Part shown: positions 35,679-44,253 of the stretch, one piece after another
Layout: every line of letters starts with the position of its first letter
How positions within the stretch are numbered: position 1 is the first letter of the stretch
Origin: Vreelandella sedimenti
GTDB taxonomy: Bacteria > Pseudomonadota > Gammaproteobacteria > Pseudomonadales > Halomonadaceae
Length of the DNA stretch: 64,000 nt
NCBI RefSeq assembly: GCF_013416325.1
Contig: NZ_JACCGK010000010.1
Span: forward strand, 150,893 to 214,892
Reading direction: 5' to 3'
Translations under genes and position numbers: made by a program
The notes under the pieces: model-generated
Told to the model about the DNA's origin: nothing
Seen by the model: the letters and a program-made list of their open reading frames with translations, nothing else
Databases searched by the model: none

Positions 35679-36602
35679 CTACAGCTCACGGCTCCAAACC
35701 TGACCGACAAGATCCTTACCGAAGCTGTGATGGGGCGTTTCCTCAACCAGTTCGAAACCCGCCCTTTCGTAGATTTTTCGCGCACCAATAAGAACGCTGT
35801 TGGTCCACAAGATGATTTTTTTGTAGCCAGCTTGGCGGGCGAATCTTAGGCATTCATCGACGAGACGGCCACCTATTCCAAGGCCTCGGGCGCAGGGATC
35901 GACATAGAGTAACCGCAGCTTTGCGGTCGCTTCGTCTTCCCTAACGATGAACACGGAGCCAACGACGCTTCCCTGCTTCTCGACGACCCAGCACCGTTCC
36001 CATTGCGGGTCATAATCACGCAGATACTTGGCGACGATGTCTGCTGTCAGTGCTTCATATTCACTGTTCCAGCCGTACTCCTGGGCATACAGAACCGCCT
36101 GCCGATGGACGATCCATCCCATATCGCCCGGCTGCGGATCGCGCAGCATGTAGTTCGAATTCGTATCGCCAAGCAGGCTCTCGATTTGATGCATAGCCTC
36201 GATCAACTGGTGTTGCTCAGGCTCCGAAAGCCGCTTGAGCATGGCAACAACTTCGCGCTGCGACGCATCACTCAACGGCAGGTAAGTTTCCCGCCCATGA
36301 TCAGTCAATTGCAGTTGCGCCGCCCGGCGATCGGAGGGCAAGGGAATCCTGGTGATGAGCCCCTTCTTCTCGAAGCCTTTCAGCACCCGGCTCACGTAAC
36401 CGGCATTGAGCCCCAGCTCCCGGCAAATATCCGAGCTGGTAAGCATCGGCCGATGCGCCAGCTCATACAGAATGCGAACTTCCGTTAGCGAGAATGGGCT
36501 TTCCAGAAGATGCTCGTGCAGCACACCGATCTGACGTGTGTAGAAACGGTTGAAGCTTCGCACCGTTCCAGCTCGCTCATGCACGCGTTGTTCTGCGGCC
36601 AT
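35679..36602 (-). CDS. MarR-GNAT fusion protein (regulator plus acetyltransferase)
   Basis: A 307-residue protein with two domains. Residues about 1-145 are a MarR winged helix (LLESPFSLTEVRILYELAHR, DICRELGLNAGYVSRVLKGF, RIPLPSDRRAAQLQLTDHGR). Residues about 155-305 are a GNAT acetyltransferase (VVGSVFIVREDEATAKLRLL, then acetyl-CoA loop ARGLGIGGRLVDECLRFARQ and IYERAGFELVEETPHHSFGK). This fusion is a recognised bacterial family whose natural substrate is unknown. An imperfect dyad just upstream is the likely autoregulatory operator. Confidence 0.92.
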   Translation of the reverse strand: MAAEQRVHERAGTVRSFNRFYTRQIGVLHEHLLESPFSLTEVRILYELAHRPMLTSSDICRELGLNAGYVSRVLKGFEKKGLITRIPLPSDRRAAQLQLTDHGRETYLPLSDASQREVVAMLKRLSEPEQHQLIEAMHQIESLLGDTNSNYMLRDPQPGDMGWIVHRQAVLYAQEYGWNSEYEALTADIVAKYLRDYDPQWERCWVVEKQGSVVGSVFIVREDEATAKLRLLYVDPCARGLGIGGRLVDECLRFARQAGYKKIILWTNSVLIGARKIYERAGFELVEETPHHSFGKDLVGQVWSREL

Positions 36603-36620
36603 GGAAGAGGCCTCCAGTTA

Positions 36621-36656
36621 GTTGCCTTAAGCACATAATTAATTGCTTTTAGCAAC
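36621..36656. promoter_or_regulatory. candidate MarR operator upstream of the MarR-GNAT gene
   Basis: GTTGC..TAAGCA (36621-36633) is mirrored by TGCTTT..GCAAC (36644-36656) around an AT-rich centre, 19-54 bases before the ATG, where the promoter must be. MarR-type proteins usually repress their own gene through such a dyad. Confidence 0.55.
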
Positions 36657-36778
36657 CATGTCAACAAGATCTCATAAGAAACTACTGGCTAAATAAATAA
36701 AGCTCACTCGACGGCGCGACGACCTGAATATTAAGCGCCACACATCTCCCAAACAGGCATCTCCCAAGCAAGCAACAC

Positions 36779-37588
36779 TCAATGAACAAAAACCATCACC
36801 ACAAGCACCATGGTCAGCAATAGCAAGTACACCCTGGCATGAAGACGATCATGGATGCGTCCGATCCAGGTCGACGCCAAACGGATACCGAGCCATGAGC
36901 CCACTGCGAGTACCAGCAAGGCGCGCAGATCCACATAACCGGCATACCAGGCCCCCACCGCTGGGTGATTTGCCGATAGTAATACATACGTCGCGGTGCC
37001 ACTCACCGCCATAGGCAACGACAACGGATTGGCCATGGCAGTGGCTGACGTCATACTCGCGCCTCTCCGGCGCATGAGCGGTACGGTCATCACGCTGCCG
37101 CCAACGCCCAGCAAGGCGGCCACCGCACCAATCAATGTCCCCGTCATCGCCGTTACTCCACGCCCCATAGGACGCACATCACTCCCTGACTGATGCAGAA
37201 AACCGGGCCGCAGAACGGCATCCGCAATCGTGATGCCCAGATAGCCGATAAACGCCCAGCGCACCCACTCCCCGCTCAACGACACGGCAGCTGCCGCGCC
37301 AAGCACGGCGCCCATGGCAATATAACCCACCAGCGGACGCACCAGGTGCCACTGCACGGTCTGCCGTAGATGGTGGTGCCATGTGGACAGGGAAGCCGCA
37401 AACGCCATCAACGCCGTCGAGGTGGCCACCGCGATATGCATGGCCGCCTGACCGATACCACTATCCGGCCCATGGACGGAAATCAGCAGGGTATACAGCA
37501 AGGGAACCACCACAAACCCACCACCGAAACCGAACAATACGGTGGTCACTCCCGCCAACCCGCCACAAAGCAGCAATACGCTATACAC
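36779..37588 (-). CDS. TauE/SafE-family sulfite/organosulfonate exporter-like permease
   Basis: A 269-residue membrane protein with about eight helices in two related halves: LLCGGLAGVTTVLFGFGGGF (first TauE motif) and TGTLIGAVAALLGVGGSVMT (second). TauE/SafE proteins move sulfite, sulfoacetate or similar anions. Among clustered GTG codons, GTG 37588 is chosen because AGGAG ends seven bases before it. It is divergent from an AraC regulator whose gene begins about 107 bases away, the probable controller. Confidence 0.88.
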   Translation of the reverse strand: MYSVLLLCGGLAGVTTVLFGFGGGFVVVPLLYTLLISVHGPDSGIGQAAMHIAVATSTALMAFAASLSTWHHHLRQTVQWHLVRPLVGYIAMGAVLGAAAAVSLSGEWVRWAFIGYLGITIADAVLRPGFLHQSGSDVRPMGRGVTAMTGTLIGAVAALLGVGGSVMTVPLMRRRGASMTSATAMANPLSLPMAVSGTATYVLLSANHPAVGAWYAGYVDLRALLVLAVGSWLGIRLASTWIGRIHDRLHARVYLLLLTMVLVVMVFVH

Positions 37589-37695
37589 CGGCACTCTCCT
37601 GATGAAACCAAACAGCAGGCACTATATGCTGGTGGGCGTTGGCCGACATTCGTCATTCGGACAACCATCAACGCGTTTCAGCCAGGTTAACGCTA

Positions 37696-38535
37696 ATGCT
37701 CAATACACCTCTTTCAGACGTGGATCATGTGGCACGGCCCATAGTGGCCATCGGCACTGACTACCGCCCCGGTACCCTCCTCGACTTTCATACCCATCGC
37801 CGTGCCCAGTTTCTCTATGGCATGACCGGCATGATGGAAGTCAATACGGATGACGGTACCTGGATGGTGCCGCCCTATAGCGGCGTCTGGCTACCTGCGG
37901 GCAAGCGCCACCAAGTGCGCATGAACGGGGTGAGCACCCGAAGCCTGTATATCGAGCCCCACGTCGCGCCACGCGCTTCACGCAACTGTGAGGTGCTGGT
38001 CGTGACGTCTCTCCTGCATCACTTGCTGCTGGCTTCCGCCCACATCCCCGCGCTCTATGACGAAAACGGCCGCGACGGTGCCCTGGCTCAACTACTCCTA
38101 TACGAACTGGAACAGGCTCAGGCCCTGCCACTGTTTGCGCCACTGCCCTATGACCTTCCACTCGCCAGCCTGTGCAGAGAGTTTCTCGGCCAGCCGAGCA
38201 TTCACACTCTTTCGGAGGAGTGGGCGCGGCAGTTACATTGCAGTCAGCGCACCTTCAATCGCCTGTTCCGTCAGCAGACCGGACTCTCCTTTGGCCGATG
38301 GCGCCAACAGGCCTGCCTGATGGCGGCTATTCCCAGGCTGCTGTCTGGCAGTTCCGTTACCCGAACCGCACTGGAACTCGGCTACGACAGCCCAGCCGCT
38401 TTCTCCAGCATGTTTCGCAAGGTACTTGGCCAATCTCCCAGCGCTTTCGTTCGGGCGGCTAATCGTCAGCCGGAGGAAGACGGCGGCTCTGGCTTGGTTT
38501 GCTGTCGTGAACTTATGCAGCAGATGGGCAAGTAG
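37696..38535 (+). CDS. AraC-family regulator with N-terminal cupin
   Basis: A 279-residue regulator: a cupin-like sensing domain (PGTLLDFHTHRRAQFLYGMT, GVWLPAGKRHQVRMNG) and a C-terminal double helix-turn-helix (LSEEWARQLHCSQRTFNRLF, RTALELGYDSPAAFSSMFRK). ATG 37696 fits the family start; the frame extends 19 codons upstream. It is divergent from the TauE/SafE gene, its likely target, and convergent with the TetR at the end of the TRAP operon. Confidence 0.88.
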   Translation: MLNTPLSDVDHVARPIVAIGTDYRPGTLLDFHTHRRAQFLYGMTGMMEVNTDDGTWMVPPYSGVWLPAGKRHQVRMNGVSTRSLYIEPHVAPRASRNCEVLVVTSLLHHLLLASAHIPALYDENGRDGALAQLLLYELEQAQALPLFAPLPYDLPLASLCREFLGQPSIHTLSEEWARQLHCSQRTFNRLFRQQTGLSFGRWRQQACLMAAIPRLLSGSSVTRTALELGYDSPAAFSSMFRKVLGQSPSAFVRAANRQPEEDGGSGLVCCRELMQQMGK

Positions 38536-38572
38536 GTGAGGTATTCGGAACCCTGCAGATAGGCCTTGTCGC

Positions 38573-39259
38573 TTATTTAATCACCCGGGACTCAACACAT
38601 AGATAGGAAAGTATTACCTCGACCGCATGGGCACGCCGCTCAGTCAACCAATCCGGGTCAGCCAGATCCTGCTCAAAGATGATGGATAGCGTGTCGCGTT
38701 GATTGATGTGAATGATTGCTAGCGAAAGAATCGAAATGTAGAGCTGGGTAGGGTCTACAGCCGGGCGAAATAACCCTGCTGCTTCCCCTCGCTTTAGGGT
38801 ATCCCGGATCATGCCTACGAGCGGCGTCGTTTGCTGGACGACTTTGCTCGATTTGCGCAGCATGCGCCCACCCAGCAGGTTCTCATTGCGTACCAGGCTG
38901 GTGAACTCGGGGTGCTCGGCCATATGATCGAAGGTGAATTCGACCAGCGCGCGCATACCTGCAACGGGCTCGAGATAGCTTAAATTGAGTGCCTGCTCCT
39001 TGGCGCGCAACTCCTCATAGACTCGTTCGAGAACAGTCAGGTAAAGACCTTCCTTGTCATCGAAGTAGTGATACACCATGCGCACATTACAATCGGCTGC
39101 ACGCACGATACGTTCCATGCGAGCGCCATCGTAGCCGCGCTCGGAAAACTCTTGAGTCGCCGCTTGAAGCAGGCGCTCGCGTGTTTCATGAGCATTACGG
39201 CGGTTTTTTCCCCGGATACGGGCACTCTGTTTCACATCGAGCGTATCGCTTTTTGTCAT
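38573..39259 (-). CDS. TetR-family regulator of the TRAP/GGT operon
   Basis: A 228-residue TetR protein with N-terminal helix-turn-helix (ETRERLLQAATQEFSERGYD, RIVRAADCNVRMVYHYFDDK) and a C-terminal domain resembling RutR/DUF-type TetR_C proteins (FTFDHMAEHPEFTSLVRNEN). ATG 39259 has AAGGATG at the right distance. It is the last gene in the series dctP-dctQ-dctM-ggt-tetR, so it probably autoregulates the operon, most simply through the dyad at 43846-43869. Effector is unknown; a gamma-glutamyl compound or its product would fit. Confidence 0.88.
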   Translation of the reverse strand: MTKSDTLDVKQSARIRGKNRRNAHETRERLLQAATQEFSERGYDGARMERIVRAADCNVRMVYHYFDDKEGLYLTVLERVYEELRAKEQALNLSYLEPVAGMRALVEFTFDHMAEHPEFTSLVRNENLLGGRMLRKSSKVVQQTTPLVGMIRDTLKRGEAAGLFRPAVDPTQLYISILSLAIIHINQRDTLSIIFEQDLADPDWLTERRAHAVEVILSYLCVESRVIK

Positions 39260-39284
39260 GTACACATCCTTGTTTCTATTGGTG

Positions 39285-40883
39285 CTATAGCCCTAACGCG
39301 ATGCCATCGCTGCGAGGGTCATGAGCCGCGTAAAAGCCTTTCGCCGGGTCGATAACGACCGCGCCGGGATGGCCAGCCAGGGCACTCTGTACGGGTAGCG
39401 GGCTCATCTGATGACCACGCCGGGTCAATTCAGCGAAAATAGCATCTCCCGCATCTTGCTCAAGTTTTAGCGTGTCACGTCCATCGGAAAAGGTTCGCCC
39501 CAGTAGAAAGCGCGGCGCTTTAAGCGCTGTGAGCGGATCCATGCCATAGTCTATCAAGCGCGTCAGCACAGCAGCGAGGGTTTGCGGTTGTCCATCCGCT
39601 CCTTGAGTACCGTAAAGTAAACGAGGCTTTCCATCGACACGATACATACCCGGGTTAAGGGTATGGAAAGGACGCTTCCCGGGGGCAAGCGCATTCGGAT
39701 GAGCAGGATCAAGACTGAATGCGGCACCACGGTTATGCCACAAAATCCCCGTATCACCGACACTGACACCACTGCCCCAATCGTAATAAATCGTCTGCAG
39801 CATGGAGACGGCATTACCGAAACGATCAGCTGCCGCCAGATAAACTGTATCGCCATGCTGATAAGCAAAGGGCCAATCCAATGCTTTCCCCGCCTCCACT
39901 TTTGCCGCTTCAGCATCAAGATGGGCAGGCGATAACAACCTTTCACAAGGCACCGACGCGAAGTCGGGATCAGCCAGGTAGCTATTACGATCCAGGAAAG
40001 CGCGCTTTACCGCCTCCACCAGCAGATGGTAATAATCGGCGCTGCCCTCTTCGATCCTGGAGAGGTCAAAACGCGCCAGGATACCCATTATCTCTAGTGT
40101 CGTCATACCCTGGGTTGGGGGGCGATGAGCCAACAGCTCGCCACCACGGTAAGGAACAGACAGCGGCGTTTCTATTCGTGCTCGGGTAGCCGCCAGATCA
40201 GCGCCGGTGAGCGGAGACCCTGCCGCTGCCAGTCCTGCGGCGATTTTCTCCCCCAACTGCCCTTCATAGAAGTCCCGGTAGCCGTGGGTCGCAATGGACT
40301 GTAGTGAAGCGGCCAGCTGTGGCTGGTAAAGTTTTTCACCCTCACAGGGAATCTTCCCGCCTGGAATAAAGTGCTCTCGCACGCCTGGCATCATCGATAG
40401 CTCATCGCTACGAAAATCAAGCCAAAAGCGCTGCGATGGCGTTATCGGGAAGCCTTCCCTCGCTAGCTGTATCGCTGGCTCCATCAGCGCTGCCCAGCCC
40501 ATTTGGCCGCCACAGTTCTGACGGGAAATCTCATGCGCCTGCCCCCAGGTATCGACCGTGGCAGCCGTCGTTAACATGGAACCTGGCCCTCTCGCAGGCA
40601 ATTGACCAGACAGTTCCAACTTAGCCTGTGGCGCCTGGCCAATGCCTGACAGGGTTTGCACACCCCCCTTTGCATCCGCAATGATCATGAAGGCATCGCC
40701 GCCAAGCCCGGTAAAATGCGGATACGTCACTGCCAGACAGGCCCCCATGGTGATAGCAGCTTCAACCGCATTGCCACCTTTATGAAGTACTTCAAGCCCC
40801 GCTTCTGTTGCCAGTGTGTGTGGACTGGTGACCACCCCCTTGTGGGAATGCGCCAGCGCTGATGAAGTTATACTCGTAGGCAT
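39285..40883 (-). CDS. Gamma-glutamyltransferase
   Basis: A 532-residue Ntn hydrolase: HKGVVTSPHTLATEAGLEVL, GGNAVEAAITMGACLAVTYP, GLGGDAFMIIAD, then the self-cleavage site with the catalytic Thr in QHGDTVYLAAADRFGNAVSM, followed by GSGVSVGDTGILWHNRGAAF and MNPG-like HTLNPGMYRVDGKP. No clear signal peptide is visible, unlike E. coli Ggt, so it may act in the cytosol on imported substrate. It lies 24 bases after dctM, so a TRAP-imported gamma-glutamyl or N-acyl compound is the inferred substrate. Confidence 0.92.
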   Translation of the reverse strand: MPTSITSSALAHSHKGVVTSPHTLATEAGLEVLHKGGNAVEAAITMGACLAVTYPHFTGLGGDAFMIIADAKGGVQTLSGIGQAPQAKLELSGQLPARGPGSMLTTAATVDTWGQAHEISRQNCGGQMGWAALMEPAIQLAREGFPITPSQRFWLDFRSDELSMMPGVREHFIPGGKIPCEGEKLYQPQLAASLQSIATHGYRDFYEGQLGEKIAAGLAAAGSPLTGADLAATRARIETPLSVPYRGGELLAHRPPTQGMTTLEIMGILARFDLSRIEEGSADYYHLLVEAVKRAFLDRNSYLADPDFASVPCERLLSPAHLDAEAAKVEAGKALDWPFAYQHGDTVYLAAADRFGNAVSMLQTIYYDWGSGVSVGDTGILWHNRGAAFSLDPAHPNALAPGKRPFHTLNPGMYRVDGKPRLLYGTQGADGQPQTLAAVLTRLIDYGMDPLTALKAPRFLLGRTFSDGRDTLKLEQDAGDAIFAELTRRGHQMSPLPVQSALAGHPGAVVIDPAKGFYAAHDPRSDGIALGL

Positions 40884-40907
40884 TGCAACAATCCTTATTT
40901 TGGCTGT

Positions 40908-42188
40908 TTAGCCGCCATACACCACATTGGGTAGCCACATACTGATCGCAGGAATATAGGTCAGCAGTATCAAGGCAAACAGAGCAATGCCAATAAACGG
41001 CAATGCACCACGTACCGCCTGGACGTAATCGACGCCGTTGATAGTGCCCGCCACAAACAAGTTGAGGCCAAATGGTGGCGTAAACATACCAATCGCCCCA
41101 TTCACGGTCAGTACTGCACCCAAGTGGACAGGATCAATACCAACGCGCATGCCCACGGTGTAAAACAGGGGTGCAAGAATCACCATGATGGAGGAAGCAT
41201 CGAGGAACATGCCGGCAATCAGTACCGTCACATTGATCAGCAGGAAGATATGGTACGGATTTTCTGATAACGACAGGATAGCGTTAGCCAACATCGCCGC
41301 TAGCCCATTACTGGAAAGAAACCACGCCAGCACCGAGGCAGCCGCGAGAATAATCATTACCTGAGCCGTTGTGGTCGCCGCTTCAATCATGCTTTGGAAT
41401 AACTCTACAAAGCTCTTCTCACGATAAATCAGAGCTGAGACCAACAAGGCATATACTACTGATACAGCGGCGGCTTCAGTGGGCGTAAAGATACCCAGAT
41501 AAATCCCACCCAAGACGACGAGAGGAACCCCTAACCCCCACGAAGCATCTTTGAATCCTGCTAACACTTCGCCCCAACTGGGCGGCTCCACGGGCGTTAC
41601 ACCGTCCTTTTTGGCGCGGTACCAACAGTAAGGCAACAAACAGGCGGCATATAATAAACCGGCTCCCACCCCCGCCATGAACAGCGCACCCACGGACACC
41701 CCAGTGACAGCCGCGTAGACGATCATCACTACCGAAGGAGGAATGATGATGCCCAATGACCCAGAAGACACCAGCACGCCAATCGAAAATTGACCGGAAT
41801 ATCCCTCCTTGCGCATGGCCGGATAGAGCAATGAGCCCACCGACACAACGGTGGCCGGGCTCGATCCGGAAATAGCGCCAAAAAACATACTCGCTGATAC
41901 CGCCGTCATCCCCATACCACCGGTAAAGCGTCCTACCAACAAGTTGGCCAAGCGGATAATACGCTGTGACAACCCACCCGCACTCATCAAACTACCGGTG
42001 AGAATAAAAAAGGGTATCGCCATCAATGGAAACTTATCCAACCCGGCAAACAAGCGCTCGGCAACAATGGCCAACGGAATATGGCTAAAACTCCCCATTG
42101 CCACCGTGACGGAACCCGCCAACGCAATAAAGATGGGCGTTCCCACTAACATCAAAACAGCTAATAGCACCAGGAAGGTGATGACCAT
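40908..42188 (-). CDS. dctM: TRAP transporter large permease DctM
   Basis: A 426-residue inner-membrane protein with about twelve helices: TFLVLLAVLMLVGTPIFIAL, FFILTGSLMSAGGLSQRIIR, GAISGSSPATVVSVGSLLYP, and MFTPPFGLNLFVAGTINGVD, all DctM hallmarks. ATG 42188 gives the usual length and lies four bases past the dctQ stop. It is the ion-coupled translocation subunit working with DctQ and the periplasmic DctP. Confidence 0.95.
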   Translation of the reverse strand: MVITFLVLLAVLMLVGTPIFIALAGSVTVAMGSFSHIPLAIVAERLFAGLDKFPLMAIPFFILTGSLMSAGGLSQRIIRLANLLVGRFTGGMGMTAVSASMFFGAISGSSPATVVSVGSLLYPAMRKEGYSGQFSIGVLVSSGSLGIIIPPSVVMIVYAAVTGVSVGALFMAGVGAGLLYAACLLPYCWYRAKKDGVTPVEPPSWGEVLAGFKDASWGLGVPLVVLGGIYLGIFTPTEAAAVSVVYALLVSALIYREKSFVELFQSMIEAATTTAQVMIILAAASVLAWFLSSNGLAAMLANAILSLSENPYHIFLLINVTVLIAGMFLDASSIMVILAPLFYTVGMRVGIDPVHLGAVLTVNGAIGMFTPPFGLNLFVAGTINGVDYVQAVRGALPFIGIALFALILLTYIPAISMWLPNVVYGG

Positions 42189-42192
42189 GTTC

Positions 42193-42696
42193 TTATCCAA
42201 TTTGATCAAGGTGGGCAGAGGCTTGCTCTCGACCAAGCAACGTCCGGAAGAAATGCTGGGTAAAGCGAATGCCCATTAAGAGAGCGCCCACTGGAATGGC
42301 CAACTGAACGATCCACATAGGCGCCTGAAGAGCAGAGCTCACCTGACCGAACCGATGGGTTTGCTCAGTTAACTGGATACCGTAAACCACCAGGAAGAGG
42401 CAGAAAGCGATAGAAACCGCATGAACTAGCAACTCTATCCACTTCGCCATAAGGGGAGGACTAAACCTGCGTAGAATATCGATCCCAATATGAATCCCTT
42501 GCCGCGCAGCAACGCTCGCGCCAAGCAGCACCATCCATACAATTTGGTAACGCACCAGCTCCTCAGCCCATGAAAAACCATCGTTGAACACGTAGCGTGC
42601 AATGACGTTGGCGAAAAGAATGAACGAGGCGGACAAAATCAGCAGGCCAATCAAAACCTCCTCGGCACGCGATATTAGGCGATCAAGTTTGCGCAT
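42193..42696 (-). CDS. dctQ: TRAP transporter small permease DctQ
   Basis: A 167-residue four-helix membrane protein: RAEEVLIGLLILSASFILFA, NVIARYVFNDGFSWAEELVR, GIHIGIDILRRF and MWIVQLAIPVGALLMGIRFT. ATG 42696 has GTGGAG upstream and gives the standard start; the longer GTG version at 42753 adds an atypical N-terminus. It lies between dctP and dctM in one transcription unit. Confidence 0.93.
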   Translation of the reverse strand: MRKLDRLISRAEEVLIGLLILSASFILFANVIARYVFNDGFSWAEELVRYQIVWMVLLGASVAARQGIHIGIDILRRFSPPLMAKWIELLVHAVSIAFCLFLVVYGIQLTEQTHRFGQVSSALQAPMWIVQLAIPVGALLMGIRFTQHFFRTLLGREQASAHLDQIG

Positions 42697-42782
42697 AGCG
42701 GACTCCACCAGCGATGAAAACAATGGGGGGAAGGAAAGGGCTATCGGGATCACCGATCAGCCCTTTAATGGGTGACGCGCTA

Positions 42783-43793
42783 CTATTCGGTATCCGCAAT
42801 GGCTTGCTGGAATTCCGCCATTAGATCTGCGCCAATTTCATTGGCAAACTCATCGTGCACCGACGCTGTCGACTCTCTGAAAGCCGTCAGTTGTGCATCA
42901 TCCAGTGTGCTCACGTTAGTGCCACTGGCTTCGATAGTGGCAATGTAACCCGTTTCGCGGCGGGCGGTTTCTTCACGCTGGAATGCGGTAGTTTCACGTG
43001 CAGCGTCCGTCAATAGCGCCTGATTCTCAGGGCTTAAGCTATCGAACCAACGCTGGCTAAACAGAAATGCATAGGCTAGATAAGCGTGGTTGCTGATAAC
43101 CACATCCGACTGCACTTCATAAAATTTCATTTGTGTAATCGATACCAGCGGATTTTCCTGACAGTCGACAATTCGTTGTTGCAGCGCGTTGTAAGTTTCG
43201 CCGAAGGCAATCGGTACCGGGTTAGCGCCCATCGCTTTAAACTGTTCCATGATGATAGGGCTTTGCATCACGCGTACCTTTTGGCCTGCGAAGTCTTCCG
43301 GGCCATTAACGGGTTGGTCACAGGTAAATTGCTTGAAACCACTTTCCCAAAAAGTAACCCCCTTCAGCCCCACCTGTTCCACAGTCGCCAATAGATCATC
43401 ACCGGCCTGCCCATCAAGAACGGTGTGGGCGATATCGGGAGAAGGGAACAAGAAAGGCAGATCGACGATCTGCATGGCGGGAACGAAGCCCGATAGCTTG
43501 GCGGTCGGAATAATCGCTGCTTCCACAGCTCCCATCTGCAACTGTTGGGTGACTTCGACATCATCACCGAGTGTGTTGTTGGGGAAAATTTCTACTGAAA
43601 TCTCACCGCCACTACGCTCAGCCACCATGTCCCTGAAGCGCTCAGCTGCTAGGTGCTGTGCACTATCTTCAGGCAAATCATGATGGAACTTGATATGGAT
43701 ATCGGCACTCGCCATGCCGGTGTGTACCAAGGTGCCCAACGCGAAACTACAAGCGAGAGCCTTCAGCTTCATGTTCTTAAATTGCTTTTTCAT
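42783..43793 (-). CDS. dctP: TRAP transporter periplasmic binding protein DctP
   Basis: A 336-residue solute-binding protein: signal peptide ending near GMASA, then IKFHHDLPEDSAQHLAAERF, MGAVEAAIIPTAKLSGFVPA, IVDLPFLFPSPDIAHTVLDG, and the carboxylate-binding Arg region QKVRVMQSPIIMEQFKAMGA and TYNALQQRIVDCQENPL. It is the first gene of the TRAP/GGT/TetR operon and selects its substrate, probably an organic acid or acyl amino acid. AAGGAT precedes ATG 43793, and a TetR-type dyad lies in its promoter region. Confidence 0.95.
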   Translation of the reverse strand: MKKQFKNMKLKALACSFALGTLVHTGMASADIHIKFHHDLPEDSAQHLAAERFRDMVAERSGGEISVEIFPNNTLGDDVEVTQQLQMGAVEAAIIPTAKLSGFVPAMQIVDLPFLFPSPDIAHTVLDGQAGDDLLATVEQVGLKGVTFWESGFKQFTCDQPVNGPEDFAGQKVRVMQSPIIMEQFKAMGANPVPIAFGETYNALQQRIVDCQENPLVSITQMKFYEVQSDVVISNHAYLAYAFLFSQRWFDSLSPENQALLTDAARETTAFQREETARRETGYIATIEASGTNVSTLDDAQLTAFRESTASVHDEFANEIGADLMAEFQQAIADTE

Positions 43794-43845
43794 GGTGTGA
43801 TCCTTGCCATTGCGCCCATTCAGACAACACTCTTCATGGAGCGAG

Positions 43846-43869
43846 TTAAGTAACTGTTTACTTACTTAA
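43846..43869. promoter_or_regulatory. TetR-type operator at the head of the TRAP operon
   Basis: AAGTAA-CTGT-TTACTT (43848-43863) is a perfect 6-bp dyad, overlapping a second longer one formed by TTAAGTAA (43846-43853) and TTACTTAA (43862-43869). It is 53-76 bases before the dctP ATG. The TetR encoded at the end of the same operon is the natural candidate to bind it. Confidence 0.6.
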
Positions 43870-43936
43870 ATATAAAGCAATTATCGTGCCACCTTGAAAC
43901 ATGAGAGATTCTGCGGGTTGTTGAACGTATCTATGC

Positions 43937-43987
43937 ATAAATTCGCACCAACTTTGTGCTAAAGGGGTCAATATGGTGCGAATTTAT
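43937..43987. promoter_or_regulatory. perfect 14-bp inverted repeat upstream of dctP
   Basis: ATAAATTCGCACCA (43937-43950) and TGGTGCGAATTTAT (43974-43987) are perfect inverted copies separated by 23 bases. The length of the spacer suggests two separate half-site contacts (LysR- or GntR-like) or DNA looping rather than a simple terminator. A 38-codon plus-strand frame with an SD-like AAAGGGG begins inside it (43973-44089) but resembles no family I know. Confidence 0.6.
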
Positions 43988-44124
43988 TCGGGGCCTGATG
44001 CCACCCATCAAGCCAGCGTCGTGCACCTAAGTGACTTTGATTTACCGTTCGTTCAGCACGGTGGTGGCATGGCAAAGACACCGTTGTGAGCGCCCAGCCT
44101 GAGTAGCGCTGTTCCCTAATATAC

Positions 44125-44189
44125 ATGAGCCGATTGCCCCATCTATTCGGATCATATTATGAGCCGATTATGGTTTATATTCGGCTCAT
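44125..44189. promoter_or_regulatory. two tandem 31-bp dyads (ATGAGCCGATT-N9-ATTCGGMTCAT)
   Basis: The first dyad (44125-44155) has arms ATGAGCCGATT and ATTCGGATCAT; the second (44159-44189) has ATGAGCCGATT and ATTCGGCTCAT. Both have a 9-base spacer and they start 34 bases apart. This is a duplicated operator without an obvious promoter partner: it lies 65 bases past the SDR stop and over 330 bases ahead of dctP. Together with the preceding dyads it is all I see in the 460 bases 43794-44253. Confidence 0.6.
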
Positions 44190-44253
44190 GGATCAGCCAA
44201 TGACAGATAAGGATAGCAAGGAGTTGTACGGCTCTATCGACGGTGCCCGCCCC

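Noticed and set aside
43973..44089. 38-codon plus-strand frame with an SD-like AAAGGGG upstream of dctP
   Set aside because: It starts inside a perfect inverted repeat and has no recognisable product; mentioned with that repeat but not called as a gene.
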